This document shows, in pieces, positions 19,353 through 28,146 of a stretch of 52,881 nucleotides of DNA. The position numbers were made by a program, and so were the translations under genes. The DNA is taken from assembly GCA_016787575.1 (NCBI GenBank), contig JAEUUO010000026.1, forward strand, positions 1 to 52,881. Reading direction: 5' to 3'. How positions within the stretch are numbered: the stretch's first letter is position 1; each line of letters opens with the position of its first letter. This DNA is from Saprospiraceae bacterium (lineage in GTDB: Bacteria > Bacteroidota > Bacteroidia > Chitinophagales > Saprospiraceae). Below the pieces are notes generated by a model, which saw only the letters and a program-made list of their open reading frames with translations, had not been told where the DNA came from and made no database searches.

Positions 19353-21173
19353 TTATTGAAATGACTGTAAAGATACAAAGCTGCTGTATTCTCCTCCTCT
19401 TTTTAATAATGATTCATGAGTCCCTTCTTCCAGGATTTGACCTTCTTTCAAAACAATGATTTTGTCTGCCCGCTGGATGGTTGACAATCTGTGAGCAATG
19501 ATTACAGCTGTGCGACCTTCTAAAATTTCTGTCATAGCTTCTTGGATAATTTTTTCTGAGGCAGTATCCAATGCCGACGTAGCTTCATCGAGTATGAGAA
19601 TTTGCGGATCCCTTATCAACGCTCTGGCAATTGTCAATCGCTGTCTCTGCCCTCCACTGAGTTTCATGCCACGATCGCCAATGGTATAATCCAATTGTCC
19701 TGCTTGTTCAGTTACAAATTGTTCGGCATGAGCTGCGCTCAAACTTTCCCAGATAGCTGATTCGTTGTATTGTTCTTTTCCAAATAGGATGTTATTTTTG
19801 ATGGTGTCATTAAATAAAATCGGATCCTGATTTACCATTCCCATCAAACTTCTTAAATCTGAGATTTGAATGGTACGAATGTCTATACCATCAATTAATA
19901 TTCTACCCTCAGTAACATCGTAAAACCGTCCAATTAAATCTACCAAGGTTGTTTTACCGGAACCAGATGAACCAACAATGGCGACGGTACTCCCTTTTGG
20001 TATCAGCAAATTAATATTTTTTAGAGCATATGCACTTTGATTTGTATATCTGAAACTTACATTTTCAAAGCGCAATTCATGTTCAAATTGTTTTTTAGAC
20101 AGTGCATTTGGATTTTCAGTTATTTGATCTTCGGCATCTAAAACCTGATTGATCCGATCTGCAGCTGCCATCCCTTTTTGGATATTAAAATATGCATTTG
20201 ACAATGCTTTGGATGGTTCAATCACATTAAAAAATGCGTACAAAAATGCTAAGAAAACGGAACCCGACATTTCATTGGCAAATACCAGTTTTGCGCCATA
20301 CCACAATAAACAACAAACAACTGTGATTCCTAAAAATTCTGAGAGGGGAGAAGATAAATCCCTTCTGCGATAAATTTTAGTAACCATGTTTCGATAGGCA
20401 TTTAAAATTGAATTGAATCGTTCTTTAACATAGTTTTCTGCTCCAAAAGATTTAATGACACGCAATCCGCCTAAACTTTCTTCCTGAATGGAAATTAAAT
20501 CTCCCATCAAATGTTGTGCTGTATTTGATTGCTTTCTCAAGGTTCTTGAGATACCTCCGATAACCAATGAGGTGAAAAGCATCAGCATGATCACAAACAG
20601 GGTTAAAGCCGGACTGGTATAAATCATGATGGCCATGCTGCCTAAAATTAATAGTGGATCTTTTACCAGCGTTTCCAAAGTTGATAAAATGCTAAATTCA
20701 ATTTCCTGAACATCGGTAGTCATTCTGGATATTAAATCTCCTTTCCGTTCTTCGGAAAAATAAGAAAGGGGCAAGCTCATAAATTTATTGAATAGACTTT
20801 GGCGAAGTTTAGCAGATACCCCTACGCGAACCGGTGCCATAGTGTGGATAGCCAGATACCTGAAAAAATTCTTTAGAAAAAAAATAGTTGCCAAACCACC
20901 ACAAATAATCATCAAGCGCACATTGGGCTCGTATTGATTGATCCAAATTCCAAAACGATATTTAATCAAACTGATAAAATCACTGATGCTATGTACTTGA
21001 CCCGGATCTTGAAAATTTGGCATTTGTTTTTGGAAAAGCATTTCAAACAAGGGAATGATAGCCGGAATACTCAAGACTGTAAACAGCGTTGCCAATATAT
21101 AAAAAAGGAAATGAGCCAATACCCGGTATTTATGGTCCCGGAGCAAGCCCATCAATTGAAGAAATGCTTTCAC
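19353..21173 (-). CDS. ABC exporter half-transporter (MsbA-like)
   Basis: A 606-aa fused permease-ATPase. Six membrane helices occupy about residues 15-320. The nucleotide-binding domain has Walker A GSSGSGKTTL, signature LSGGQRQR, Walker B ILILDEATSALD and switch His in IIAHRLST. The overall pattern is like lipid A/phospholipid or peptide exporters of the MsbA type; the substrate is not certain. It lies 38 bp after accC. Placement with fatty-acid synthesis genes makes a lipid exporter plausible, but this is inference. Confidence 0.88.
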   Translation of the reverse strand: MKAFLQLMGLLRDHKYRVLAHFLFYILATLFTVLSIPAIIPLFEMLFQKQMPNFQDPGQVHSISDFISLIKYRFGIWINQYEPNVRLMIICGGLATIFFLKNFFRYLAIHTMAPVRVGVSAKLRQSLFNKFMSLPLSYFSEERKGDLISRMTTDVQEIEFSILSTLETLVKDPLLILGSMAIMIYTSPALTLFVIMLMLFTSLVIGGISRTLRKQSNTAQHLMGDLISIQEESLGGLRVIKSFGAENYVKERFNSILNAYRNMVTKIYRRRDLSSPLSEFLGITVVCCLLWYGAKLVFANEMSGSVFLAFLYAFFNVIEPSKALSNAYFNIQKGMAAADRINQVLDAEDQITENPNALSKKQFEHELRFENVSFRYTNQSAYALKNINLLIPKGSTVAIVGSSGSGKTTLVDLIGRFYDVTEGRILIDGIDIRTIQISDLRSLMGMVNQDPILFNDTIKNNILFGKEQYNESAIWESLSAAHAEQFVTEQAGQLDYTIGDRGMKLSGGQRQRLTIARALIRDPQILILDEATSALDTASEKIIQEAMTEILEGRTAVIIAHRLSTIQRADKIIVLKEGQILEEGTHESLLKRGGEYSSFVSLQSFQ

Positions 21174-21211
21174 GAAATAATCAATAGCAAATGAACTGAT
21201 TTGTTCATTGA

Positions 21212-22558
21212 TTATTTATGAGGTTCCAGTTTAAAGGTATTTAAAAAACCGGTATGGAAATTACCGGATCTAAAATCTGGATTTTTCATGAGTTGTTGAT
21301 GAAATGGGATGGTGGTTTTGATACCTTCCAGAATAAATTCATCCAATGCTCGTTCCATTTTAGTAATACACTCTTCCCGGGTTTGTGCTTTACAGATCAA
21401 TTTTGCCATTAAAGAGTCGTAATAAGACGGCACTGTATAACCGGCATATACATGGGTGTCGACACGGACTCCATGTCCTTTTGCAGTATGGAGTGAGGTG
21501 ATTTTTCCTGGATTCGGTCTGAAATCATTATAAGGATCTTCTGCATTGATACGAACTTCCAATGCATGCATGGCGGGAAAATAATTTTTTCCTGTGATGG
21601 GGATGCCGGCAGCTACTTTAATTTGTTCTTTGATTAAGTCGTGGTCAATAACTTCTTCTGTTACCGGATGTTCTACCTGAATCCTTGTATTCATTTCCAT
21701 AAAATAGAAATTGCGGTATTTATCCACCAAAAATTCAATGGTGCCCACGCCTTCATAATCTATCGATTTGCCAGCTTTTATTGCAGCTTCTCCCATAAGC
21801 TCCCGAAGTTCGGAAGTCATAAATGGAGATGGACTTTCCTCCACTAATTTTTGGTGCCTACGTTGAATAGAGCAATCCCGCTCTGACAGATGCACTACGC
21901 GTCCATGCTGATCTCCAACCACTTGAAATTCTATGTGTCGAGGTTCTTCTATAAATTTTTCAACATAGATTCCATCATTGGAAAATGCAGCTTTGGCTTC
22001 CTGACGTGCAATATTCCACATAGATTCAAATTCGTCTTCTTTCCACACGATCCGCATTCCGCGGCCGCCCCCACCAGCAGTGGCTTTTAATATAACAGGA
22101 TATCCAATGTCTGAAGCTATGCGTTTTCCCTGAGCGATGTCTTGTAATAAACCGTCTGAACCAGGGACTACTGGAACACCAGCTTTAATCATGGTGTCTT
22201 TTGCGGTGATTTTATCGCCCATTTTGCGAATTTGCTCAGGGGTTGGTCCGATAAATTTTATTCCGTACTGATGACAAATTTCGGCGAACTCGGCATTTTC
22301 AGCTAAAAACCCATATCCTGGGTGTACAGCATCAGCATTGGTGATCTCAACTGCTGCCATTATTTTTGGAATGTTGAGATAGGATTGAGAAGAAGCTGGT
22401 GGTCCAATGCAAACTGCTTCATCAGCAAAACGAACATGCAAGCTTTCGCGATCAGCAGTTGAATAAATTGCAACTGTTTTTATACCCATCTCACGGGCTG
22501 TCCGGATGATGCGTAGCGCGATTTCACCGCGATTTGCGATTAATATTTTATTAAACAT
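21212..22558 (-). CDS. accC: Biotin carboxylase subunit of acetyl-CoA carboxylase
   Basis: Carboxylates biotin on AccB using ATP and bicarbonate, the first half-reaction of malonyl-CoA formation. It is 448 aa, the usual length. The start is the classic [19 protein letters not shown]. The ATP-grasp glycine loop is [14 protein letters not shown], and catalytic motifs include [37 protein letters not shown] and [15 protein letters not shown]. It follows accB by 12 bp, forming the standard accB-accC pair downstream of efp. Confidence 0.97.
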   Translation of the reverse strand: MFNKILIANRGEIALRIIRTAREMGIKTVAIYSTADRESLHVRFADEAVCIGPPASSQSYLNIPKIMAAVEITNADAVHPGYGFLAENAEFAEICHQYGIKFIGPTPEQIRKMGDKITAKDTMIKAGVPVVPGSDGLLQDIAQGKRIASDIGYPVILKATAGGGGRGMRIVWKEDEFESMWNIARQEAKAAFSNDGIYVEKFIEEPRHIEFQVVGDQHGRVVHLSERDCSIQRRHQKLVEESPSPFMTSELRELMGEAAIKAGKSIDYEGVGTIEFLVDKYRNFYFMEMNTRIQVEHPVTEEVIDHDLIKEQIKVAAGIPITGKNYFPAMHALEVRINAEDPYNDFRPNPGKITSLHTAKGHGVRVDTHVYAGYTVPSYYDSLMAKLICKAQTREECITKMERALDEFILEGIKTTIPFHQQLMKNPDFRSGNFHTGFLNTFKLEPHK

Positions 22559-22570
22559 GAGGCGTCTGGA

Positions 22571-23068
22571 TTAGGGTTCGACTAAGAATAATACCTGGTC
22601 GTATTCTACTGGAGAAGCATCTTCAACTAAAACTTTAACGATCTTTCCCTTCACTTCACTTTCAATTTCATTAAAGAGCTTCATTGCTTCAATGATGCAT
22701 ACGGTGGTTCCTGCTTCAACTGGATCACCAACTTTAACAAATTGTGGTTTATCAGGACCGGAAGCACGATAAAACGTACCAACCATTGGAGATTTGATTT
22801 CTAATAACTTTTTACTGCTTTCTTCAGCTTCAGAATTATCCATTTTGGGAGCTCTTTGCTCCTCGTGATTAACAACGACTTTGGTAGGAGGAACCTGGGC
22901 AGGAATTGCTGGAGTTGCCGGAATATATGGAACCGATAGAGATTGATTTGTTTTAACTTCTTTGCCTGTTTTAATCGTCAATTCAAAATCACCCTCTTTC
23001 ATTTTAAAAACAGAAAGATCAGATTTGCTGACCAAACGGATAAGTTCCTGTATTTCTTTAAAGTTCAT
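22571..23068 (-). CDS. accB: Biotin carboxyl carrier protein of acetyl-CoA carboxylase
   Basis: Carries carboxybiotin between biotin carboxylase and carboxyltransferase. A 165-aa protein: an N-terminal domain (MNFKEIQELIRLVSKSDLSVF), a Pro/Ala-rich linker at about residues 45-70, and a C-terminal biotinyl domain with the motif EAMKLFNEIE, the biotinylated residue being Lys130. It starts 3 bp after the efp stop and ends 12 bp before accC, so the three genes are almost certainly one transcript. Confidence 0.96.
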   Translation of the reverse strand: MNFKEIQELIRLVSKSDLSVFKMKEGDFELTIKTGKEVKTNQSLSVPYIPATPAIPAQVPPTKVVVNHEEQRAPKMDNSEAEESSKKLLEIKSPMVGTFYRASGPDKPQFVKVGDPVEAGTTVCIIEAMKLFNEIESEVKGKIVKVLVEDASPVEYDQVLFLVEP

Positions 23069-23071
23069 GAT

Positions 23072-23638
23072 TTATTGTTTTACGCGTTCAAGATATTCCT
23101 TTGTTCTTGTATCAACTCGAATATAATCCCCTTCTTCAACAAAAAGAGGCACTTTAACCTGAGCTCCACTTTCCAAGGTAGCCATTTTTTGGGCATTGGT
23201 TGCAGTATTGCCACGAACTCCTGCTTCGGTTGATGTCACTTCCATTACAACGTGTGCAGGAAGGTCTACCGTTAAAGGAATTTCTTTTTCAACGTGGTAC
23301 AAAACTTCAGCTTCCATTCCCTCTTTAAGGAATTCACCATTTTCGATCAGATTGGCATTGAAAGCCTCTTGATCATAAGTTTCTGAATTCATAAAATGAT
23401 ACCCGGAATCATCTTTATAAAGATATTGCATTTTTCGTCTTTCCACCCGAACAACATCCACATCATGACCTGCTACAAACGTGTTTTCTACAACTTTGCC
23501 TGAAGATAAACTTTTCAGTCGAGTTCTTACAAACGCATTTCCTTTACCAGGTTTGACGTGCTGAAATTCAACAATCACGTAAATATCGTTATTAAAGTTA
23601 ATACACAAACCATTCCTTATATCTGAAGTATTTGCCAT
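23072..23638 (-). CDS. efp: Elongation factor P
   Basis: Binds ribosomes stalled at polyproline stretches and stimulates peptide bond formation. It is 188 aa, the full three-domain length. The N-terminal loop that reaches the peptidyl transferase centre is VKPGKGNAFVR, with Lys32 at the position modified in other bacteria. The C-terminal signature DYIRVDTRTKEYLERV is present. Here it leads an efp-accB-accC cluster. A TATCTTTG promoter box lies 22 bp upstream of the ATG. Confidence 0.97.
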   Translation of the reverse strand: MANTSDIRNGLCINFNNDIYVIVEFQHVKPGKGNAFVRTRLKSLSSGKVVENTFVAGHDVDVVRVERRKMQYLYKDDSGYHFMNSETYDQEAFNANLIENGEFLKEGMEAEVLYHVEKEIPLTVDLPAHVVMEVTSTEAGVRGNTATNAQKMATLESGAQVKVPLFVEEGDYIRVDTRTKEYLERVKQ

Positions 23639-23660
23639 GAGAAATTTTTTTAAGAAGGCG

Positions 23661-23668
23661 CAAAGATA
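23661..23668 (-). promoter_or_regulatory. Putative -7 promoter box TATCTTTG for the efp-acc operon
   Basis: Minus-strand TAnnTTTG (plus-strand caaagata), 22 bp upstream of the efp ATG. A T-rich TTTTT lies about 17 bp further upstream as a poor -33 element. Confidence 0.5.
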
Positions 23669-23748
23669 ATCCAGAATGCCCTACTAAAAAGCAGTAATAT
23701 GGGCTTTCGGACTAAAATTATTAGCCTTTAAATGGTAATTTGAACTTA

Positions 23749-25272
23749 TTATCGGGGCACTAAGTTAAATTCTACCCGCCGGTTTAAATAGCGACCGGTT
23801 TCATTGTTGTTGCTGGATATAGGCTTGGTCGAACCAAAACCTGCATAGCTCAATCTCGAAGCAGTTACGCCTTGTGAAATCAGGTATTCATAACAAACTT
23901 TGGCCCTTCTTTCAGATAAATCCAAATTGAATTTTGCTGAACCGGAATTGTCTGTATGACCATGAATTGACAAATTGTAATCAGGATATTTACGCAAAAT
24001 TTTAGCTACTTTATCTAAAATACCGAACGATTCGGATTGTAAAGTTGCCCGTCCAAGATCAAATTGTACGGCACGCATTGCAAAATCAAGGGTTTCTTTA
24101 TCTGCTTTTTCAATTACCGGACAGCCTTTATTGCTTACAGGCCCGGGAGTATTTGGACAACTATCTATTTTATCCATTACCCCATCGCCATCTGAATCTG
24201 GACAACCTTTAAATTGAGCCAATCCCGCAGTAAATGGACATTCATCCTGATCGTCTGGAATGCCATCGGAGTCACTGTCCTTTTTTTGCTCATCCGGACA
24301 ACCGTTTTTAGATTTAATTCCGGCAATATTTGGGCATTTGTCGTCTTTGTCAGAAACTCCGTCTCCATCAGAATCCGGACAACCATTAAATTCAGCTAAA
24401 CCAGCTTTATCTGGACATTGGTCTTTTTTATCAGGCACCCCATCGCCATCTACATCTGCTTCAGGACAGCCTTTGTTTTCTTTAATTCCTTTTAAGTTTG
24501 GGCATTCATCTTCATTGTCTGCAATGCCATCATCGTCCGTATCCGGACAACCCATGAATTTTTCAATTCCTTTTAATTCAGGACATTTATCATCTTTATC
24601 AGGAATGCCATCGCCATCAGAATCCGGACAACCCATAAATTTGGCAAGTCCCGGGGTATTTGGACACAAATCAAATTCATCTACGATCCCGTCTTTATCT
24701 GCATCCGGTTTTTCCATTACAGCTTCTTTTGATGGATTTTTCTTATTTCCCAATAAATAAACAAAACCAAAATGGTGCTGAATATGGGCTTCAGAATTGG
24801 CTATGTTTAATCTGTAATCTGATTGCCAGTGCAAGTAAAACTGTGGGTGAACCATAAAATTAATTCCAAGTCCCAAAGGAATTTCTACTGCAAAGTCACC
24901 TTCTTTTGGAATCACAAAATTGACGCCGGCTACTAAAAATGGATTTGCCCAACGCGATTTTAGCACTTGTAAATTTGCCTGGGCGCCAAGCGTAAAAAAT
25001 GGGTTTTTTAAAGCATCGTTGGTACTATCTTTATAAATTCCCAATCCAAACGGGACTGCTACTGTAAGGTTATGTTTAAAATTACGCAAGTAAGCCAACT
25101 CAAATCCATTTTGAAATTGACGGAAAGCTGCAGCGTCTTTGTCCCTAAATGTATTGTAATCAAACAAGGTCTTTCGAGCCATGAGCCCCTGTTTAAAATC
25201 TGAAAACTGAGCCTGGACAGGACTCATCATGTAAAAGCTAATTAACAAAACTAAACAGAGTACGTGTTTCAT
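23749..25272 (-). CDS. OmpA-family outer-membrane protein with thrombospondin type 3 repeats
   Basis: About 507 aa from the chosen start. The signal peptide MKHVLCLVLLISFYMMSPVQAQ points to the ATG at 25272; an in-frame ATG at 25353 would add 27 residues ahead of it, and a TACCTTTG promoter box lies inside that extension, so the shorter start is preferred. The N-terminal part is a beta-barrel-like domain (about 180 aa). Seven calcium-binding TSP3 repeats follow, of the type DSDGDGIPDKDDKCP. The OmpA C-terminal peptidoglycan-binding domain carries the motifs IHGHTDNSGSAKFNLDLSERRA and GFGSTKP. It probably anchors the outer membrane to peptidoglycan. Confidence 0.92.
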   Translation of the reverse strand: MKHVLCLVLLISFYMMSPVQAQFSDFKQGLMARKTLFDYNTFRDKDAAAFRQFQNGFELAYLRNFKHNLTVAVPFGLGIYKDSTNDALKNPFFTLGAQANLQVLKSRWANPFLVAGVNFVIPKEGDFAVEIPLGLGINFMVHPQFYLHWQSDYRLNIANSEAHIQHHFGFVYLLGNKKNPSKEAVMEKPDADKDGIVDEFDLCPNTPGLAKFMGCPDSDGDGIPDKDDKCPELKGIEKFMGCPDTDDDGIADNEDECPNLKGIKENKGCPEADVDGDGVPDKKDQCPDKAGLAEFNGCPDSDGDGVSDKDDKCPNIAGIKSKNGCPDEQKKDSDSDGIPDDQDECPFTAGLAQFKGCPDSDGDGVMDKIDSCPNTPGPVSNKGCPVIEKADKETLDFAMRAVQFDLGRATLQSESFGILDKVAKILRKYPDYNLSIHGHTDNSGSAKFNLDLSERRAKVCYEYLISQGVTASRLSYAGFGSTKPISSNNNETGRYLNRRVEFNLVPR

Positions 25273-25291
25273 ATAGGGTTTATTGACCATG

Positions 25292-25299
25292 CAAAGGTA
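25292..25299 (-). promoter_or_regulatory. Putative -7 promoter box TACCTTTG for the OmpA-family gene
   Basis: Minus-strand TAnnTTTG (plus-strand caaaggta), 19 bp upstream of the ATG at 25272. It supports that start over the in-frame ATG at 25353. Confidence 0.5.
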
Positions 25300-25356
25300 G
25301 GTGAAATTTAGAGGAATGTATTGATATTTGGCAGTTTGTATCATTAAAAACAACTA

Positions 25357-25863
25357 TTAAATGGCTTCGAAAAAACCGGTTGCTGTGTTCTTTTTCACGT
25401 GATCCCAGGGAAAGTAACGCCCATTCATAACGATGTAAACACCTGATTTAAGCGTCTGAACAAAAGCAAGTGCAGAACCAAGATTAAAAAAGCCATCAGA
25501 TGAATTTCCAAATGCGTAAGGGATCATTGCGCCTGTTATGACTATGGTCTTACCGCTGAGATTAGCCTCTGCCAATACTTTAGCAGTTAAACTCATGGTG
25601 TCTGTTCCATGGGTGATCAAAATATGCTTTGAAACGGATTTTTTACAATTGTGAATGATAATTTGACGATCTTCTTCTGTCATTTCAAGACTGTCGACCA
25701 TCATTAAAGTTTTAATATCAATATCTAAGGTACACCGACCGCGTTCCATCATTTCCGGAAGATGGGTATCTTTAAAAAAAAGCTGCCCATTCACAAAATT
25801 GTATTCTTTGTCAAAGGTTCCGCCAGTTACAAATATTTGAATGAAATCGGTTTTTGAATCCAT
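25357..25863 (-). CDS. Short asparaginase-domain protein
   Basis: A 168-aa protein covering only the N-terminal half of the L-asparaginase fold. The first catalytic Thr motif is seen in FVTGGTFDKEY and the second in LITHGTDTMSLTA, so the Thr-Thr/Asp pair of the active site is kept. The C-terminal domain of normal asparaginases (about 320 aa) is absent. The frame ends cleanly, and short stand-alone versions occur in many bacteria, so this is likely a genuine short family and not a truncation. The substrate is not certain. Upstream TATTTTTG promoter box at 25886. Confidence 0.85.
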   Translation of the reverse strand: MDSKTDFIQIFVTGGTFDKEYNFVNGQLFFKDTHLPEMMERGRCTLDIDIKTLMMVDSLEMTEEDRQIIIHNCKKSVSKHILITHGTDTMSLTAKVLAEANLSGKTIVITGAMIPYAFGNSSDGFFNLGSALAFVQTLKSGVYIVMNGRYFPWDHVKKNTATGFFEAI

Positions 25864-25885
25864 AAAGTGCTGCTTATAAGCTCTT

Positions 25886-25893
25886 CAAAAATA
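25886..25893 (-). promoter_or_regulatory. Putative -7 promoter box TATTTTTG
   Basis: Minus-strand TAnnTTTG (plus-strand caaaaata), 22 bp upstream of the asparaginase-domain start at 25863. The -33 element is not clear. Confidence 0.4.
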
Positions 25894-26172
25894 GGGCCAG
25901 ATCTATAAAAAGTATAAATTAAATTAATTTTTAATATGTAAAATAAATGTTATATATTTAGTGCTGAAATATAGCATTTTATAATTAAATTTGAATTATA
26001 ATACGGATCCACACGCACAACCTGGATCTTGAATATAAACGAATAATTAGTTTATAATCAATAAGTTACACATATTGATGGTTTAAACAAACAAATGGAA
26101 ACAGGCGATTGGCATATTTTTTGCCACAGTTTGCTTGCATTCTAATTATTCATGCCCGGTTAAGTAAATTCC
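25894..26172. other. AT-rich intergenic region between divergent genes
   Basis: About 280 bp without a supportable gene. It is very AT-rich up to about 26010. A near-promoter string CATATTTTTTGCC near 26117 could serve the downstream T9SS gene but does not match TAnnTTTG exactly. No hairpin with a T tract or tRNA was seen. Confidence 0.4.
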
Positions 26173-27393
26173 ATGCAAACTAATTCTATTAAACGATTCG
26201 TATTTGCTATTGGCTTTTTCGTTTTTATTCACGAACAAGTCCATGCGCAATGTGCCAGTGCTACCGTAACACTTAATGGATTTAATTCAACCGCCGGTAG
26301 TGGAACTTATGACGATCCTGCTATTGGAATGGTCACTGTTGATTTTTGCATTAAACTGGATAAGTACTTTGAATTAAATACCAATTGGGTTCATGGGATT
26401 TTTATTTCTTTTGATCAAATACCAAAAGGAGTTAAAATTTGTGAAGGACCTACCGGATCTCAGCCTTGTCAGCATGGAAGTCGATTTTGGATATTTTTGG
26501 ATTCCACAAAAGCTGCTCAAAACCATCTGCCCGGTCCTGGATTTTATGTAGATGAAGGCGATGGCAACCCGGGAAATAATTATGGAGATAATGGAATTGG
26601 CACCCCACAAGCAACATTTCCAGACTTAAGGCCATTTTGCTTTCAGGCTAAAATCGATTGCAATGTAAGCTCTGCTATGGCTTATTTAGCGAAAATTACC
26701 ATTACAGGTGATGGCACTACCGGCGCATGGGAAAATTCAGCATGCGATGGTGATGAATTTCGAGCTTTGGACGGAGGTCCAAATGGGAATGGCACTGTAG
26801 TCGTATGTGGCGCAGTATTGCCGGTAAAATTATTGAGTTTTACAGGAGAAGCTACCAGTAAAGGTAATTCACTGAAATGGTTGGCATCTTCCGATCAATT
26901 GTTCTCTCATTTTGAATTGGAACGCAGCAAAACAACGTCTGCCAGATTTCAATCGATCACAAAAATTGAAGCAAAAAAAGGAAGTACTGGGAATGGCAGT
27001 GAAATAGTAGAATACAACTATTTTGATCCGGAAACCAGCTTAAATAGTTATTACAGACTTAAAATGCTTGAAAAAGATGGTTCCTTCAATTATTCCAAAA
27101 TAATTTCCATCCAAAATAAAGACAAAGGATTTACAGGAAAACGTTTTGTCATTTATCCAAATCCAGTATCTGATATCTTGCAAATTCAAAATGAGGTAGA
27201 CATAAAATTAGGTCTGCTGGAATGTCGGATTTATGATATTTGCGGACAGCTTATGGCAAGCATTCCATTTTCAGTTGATAAATCGGGCACCAATCTCTAT
27301 TTTGACATCAGCCTACTCAGCCAGGGCGTCTATTTTGTAGATATTTTATCCGGAGACCAATCTATAGAAAAACTAAATTTCATTAAACAGTAG
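26173..27393 (+). CDS. T9SS-sorted secreted protein of unknown function
   Basis: A 406-aa protein with a signal peptide ending HEQVHAQ. Residues of about 28-210 form a Cys-containing domain (CASATVTLNGFN, FCFQAKIDCNVS, VVCGAVLPVKLLSF) not assigned to a family. A segment that in this phylum usually bridges to the sorting domain follows (LPVKLLSFTGEATSKGNSLKW; YYRLKMLEKDGSFNYSKI). The T9SS sorting domain runs from VIYPNPVSDILQI to the end. Surface or extracellular location is expected. It is a single gene, with no co-directional neighbour nearby. Confidence 0.82.
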   Translation: MQTNSIKRFVFAIGFFVFIHEQVHAQCASATVTLNGFNSTAGSGTYDDPAIGMVTVDFCIKLDKYFELNTNWVHGIFISFDQIPKGVKICEGPTGSQPCQHGSRFWIFLDSTKAAQNHLPGPGFYVDEGDGNPGNNYGDNGIGTPQATFPDLRPFCFQAKIDCNVSSAMAYLAKITITGDGTTGAWENSACDGDEFRALDGGPNGNGTVVVCGAVLPVKLLSFTGEATSKGNSLKWLASSDQLFSHFELERSKTTSARFQSITKIEAKKGSTGNGSEIVEYNYFDPETSLNSYYRLKMLEKDGSFNYSKIISIQNKDKGFTGKRFVIYPNPVSDILQIQNEVDIKLGLLECRIYDICGQLMASIPFSVDKSGTNLYFDISLLSQGVYFVDILSGDQSIEKLNFIKQ

Positions 27394-27537
27394 ATTGGAA
27401 AAACTGGTAAGCTATAAAGCGAAAAATCTATTAAGTTATTTAGATAAAAAATGGAAAGATGCAGTTTATTCCATTTTGTCTGAAGGGATAAAGGACAACA
27501 CAGCCTCTTTTCCTTTTTTCCTACTTTCCGCTTCTCC

Positions 27538-28008
27538 CTAAACGACTTTATCTGCGCAATAGGAAGAAGCAAAAGCATCTGGCTTTGCTTTGAAGATAAA
27601 TCCCATACTTAAAATATAACCCATAGCTTCTTTAAGTGCTGTATTTGATTTGAATCCGGGATCGGTGTTAATATCTGCATGAACTTCGAGTGCGATGCCA
27701 TATTTTTCCAGGAGATCGCAAAGTTGATAGGCTATTTCAATAGATTTAGCTACTTCAGTAATCATCCTTTCTTTAATTCGCATTGTTCCTTTGTGCGTTG
27801 AATGGTGAATAAACATAAATCCACCCCTTCCTTCTCTGACAAATACAATTACTGTAGCAAAATCAACATGATCCGTGCGGGTCTGACTGTCAGTCCCAAT
27901 ACACAATTTGAGCTTATAGCCATTTGCATTTTCACGCAAGATCGTCTGTTCGACCGCTTCCAATATTGGGGTTTCAATGATATCCCCATTTAATCGTCGC
28001 CAACTCAT
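27538..28008 (-). CDS. YkuK-like (DUF458) RNase H-fold protein
   Basis: A 156-aa protein matching the YkuK/DUF458 pattern: a first acidic strand KLCIGTDSQTRTDHVDFATVI, a middle HKGTMRIKERMITEV, and ALEVHADINTDPGFKSNTALKEAMGYILSMG near the C-terminus. Conserved Asp residues in strand 1 and in VHADIN fit an RNase H-like active site. The family role is not established. It is a cytoplasmic, stand-alone gene, divergent from the DUF255 gene and convergent with the T9SS gene at 26173. Confidence 0.82.
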   Translation of the reverse strand: MSWRRLNGDIIETPILEAVEQTILRENANGYKLKLCIGTDSQTRTDHVDFATVIVFVREGRGGFMFIHHSTHKGTMRIKERMITEVAKSIEIAYQLCDLLEKYGIALEVHADINTDPGFKSNTALKEAMGYILSMGFIFKAKPDAFASSYCADKVV

Positions 28009-28146
28009 GAGATTATTGAATTTAGCTTAAATATAGAAAAATTTTAATATCCGTTCCTCAGATTCACTGTAAAGAGTGCAAAAACCGTGTTTGTCATATT
28101 TAAGCTTACTTTTACACGGCTTTTAAAAAATAACAATTCTTAATTC

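Noticed and set aside
24260..24760. A 166-aa plus-strand frame rich in Ser/Pro
   Set aside because: It is the antisense shadow of the seven TSP3 calcium-binding repeats of the OmpA-family gene; the periodic composition comes from those repeats.
25273..25353. A 27-residue N-terminal extension of the OmpA-family protein
   Set aside because: It places sequence before a good signal peptide and contains a -7 promoter box, so the start at 25272 is preferred.
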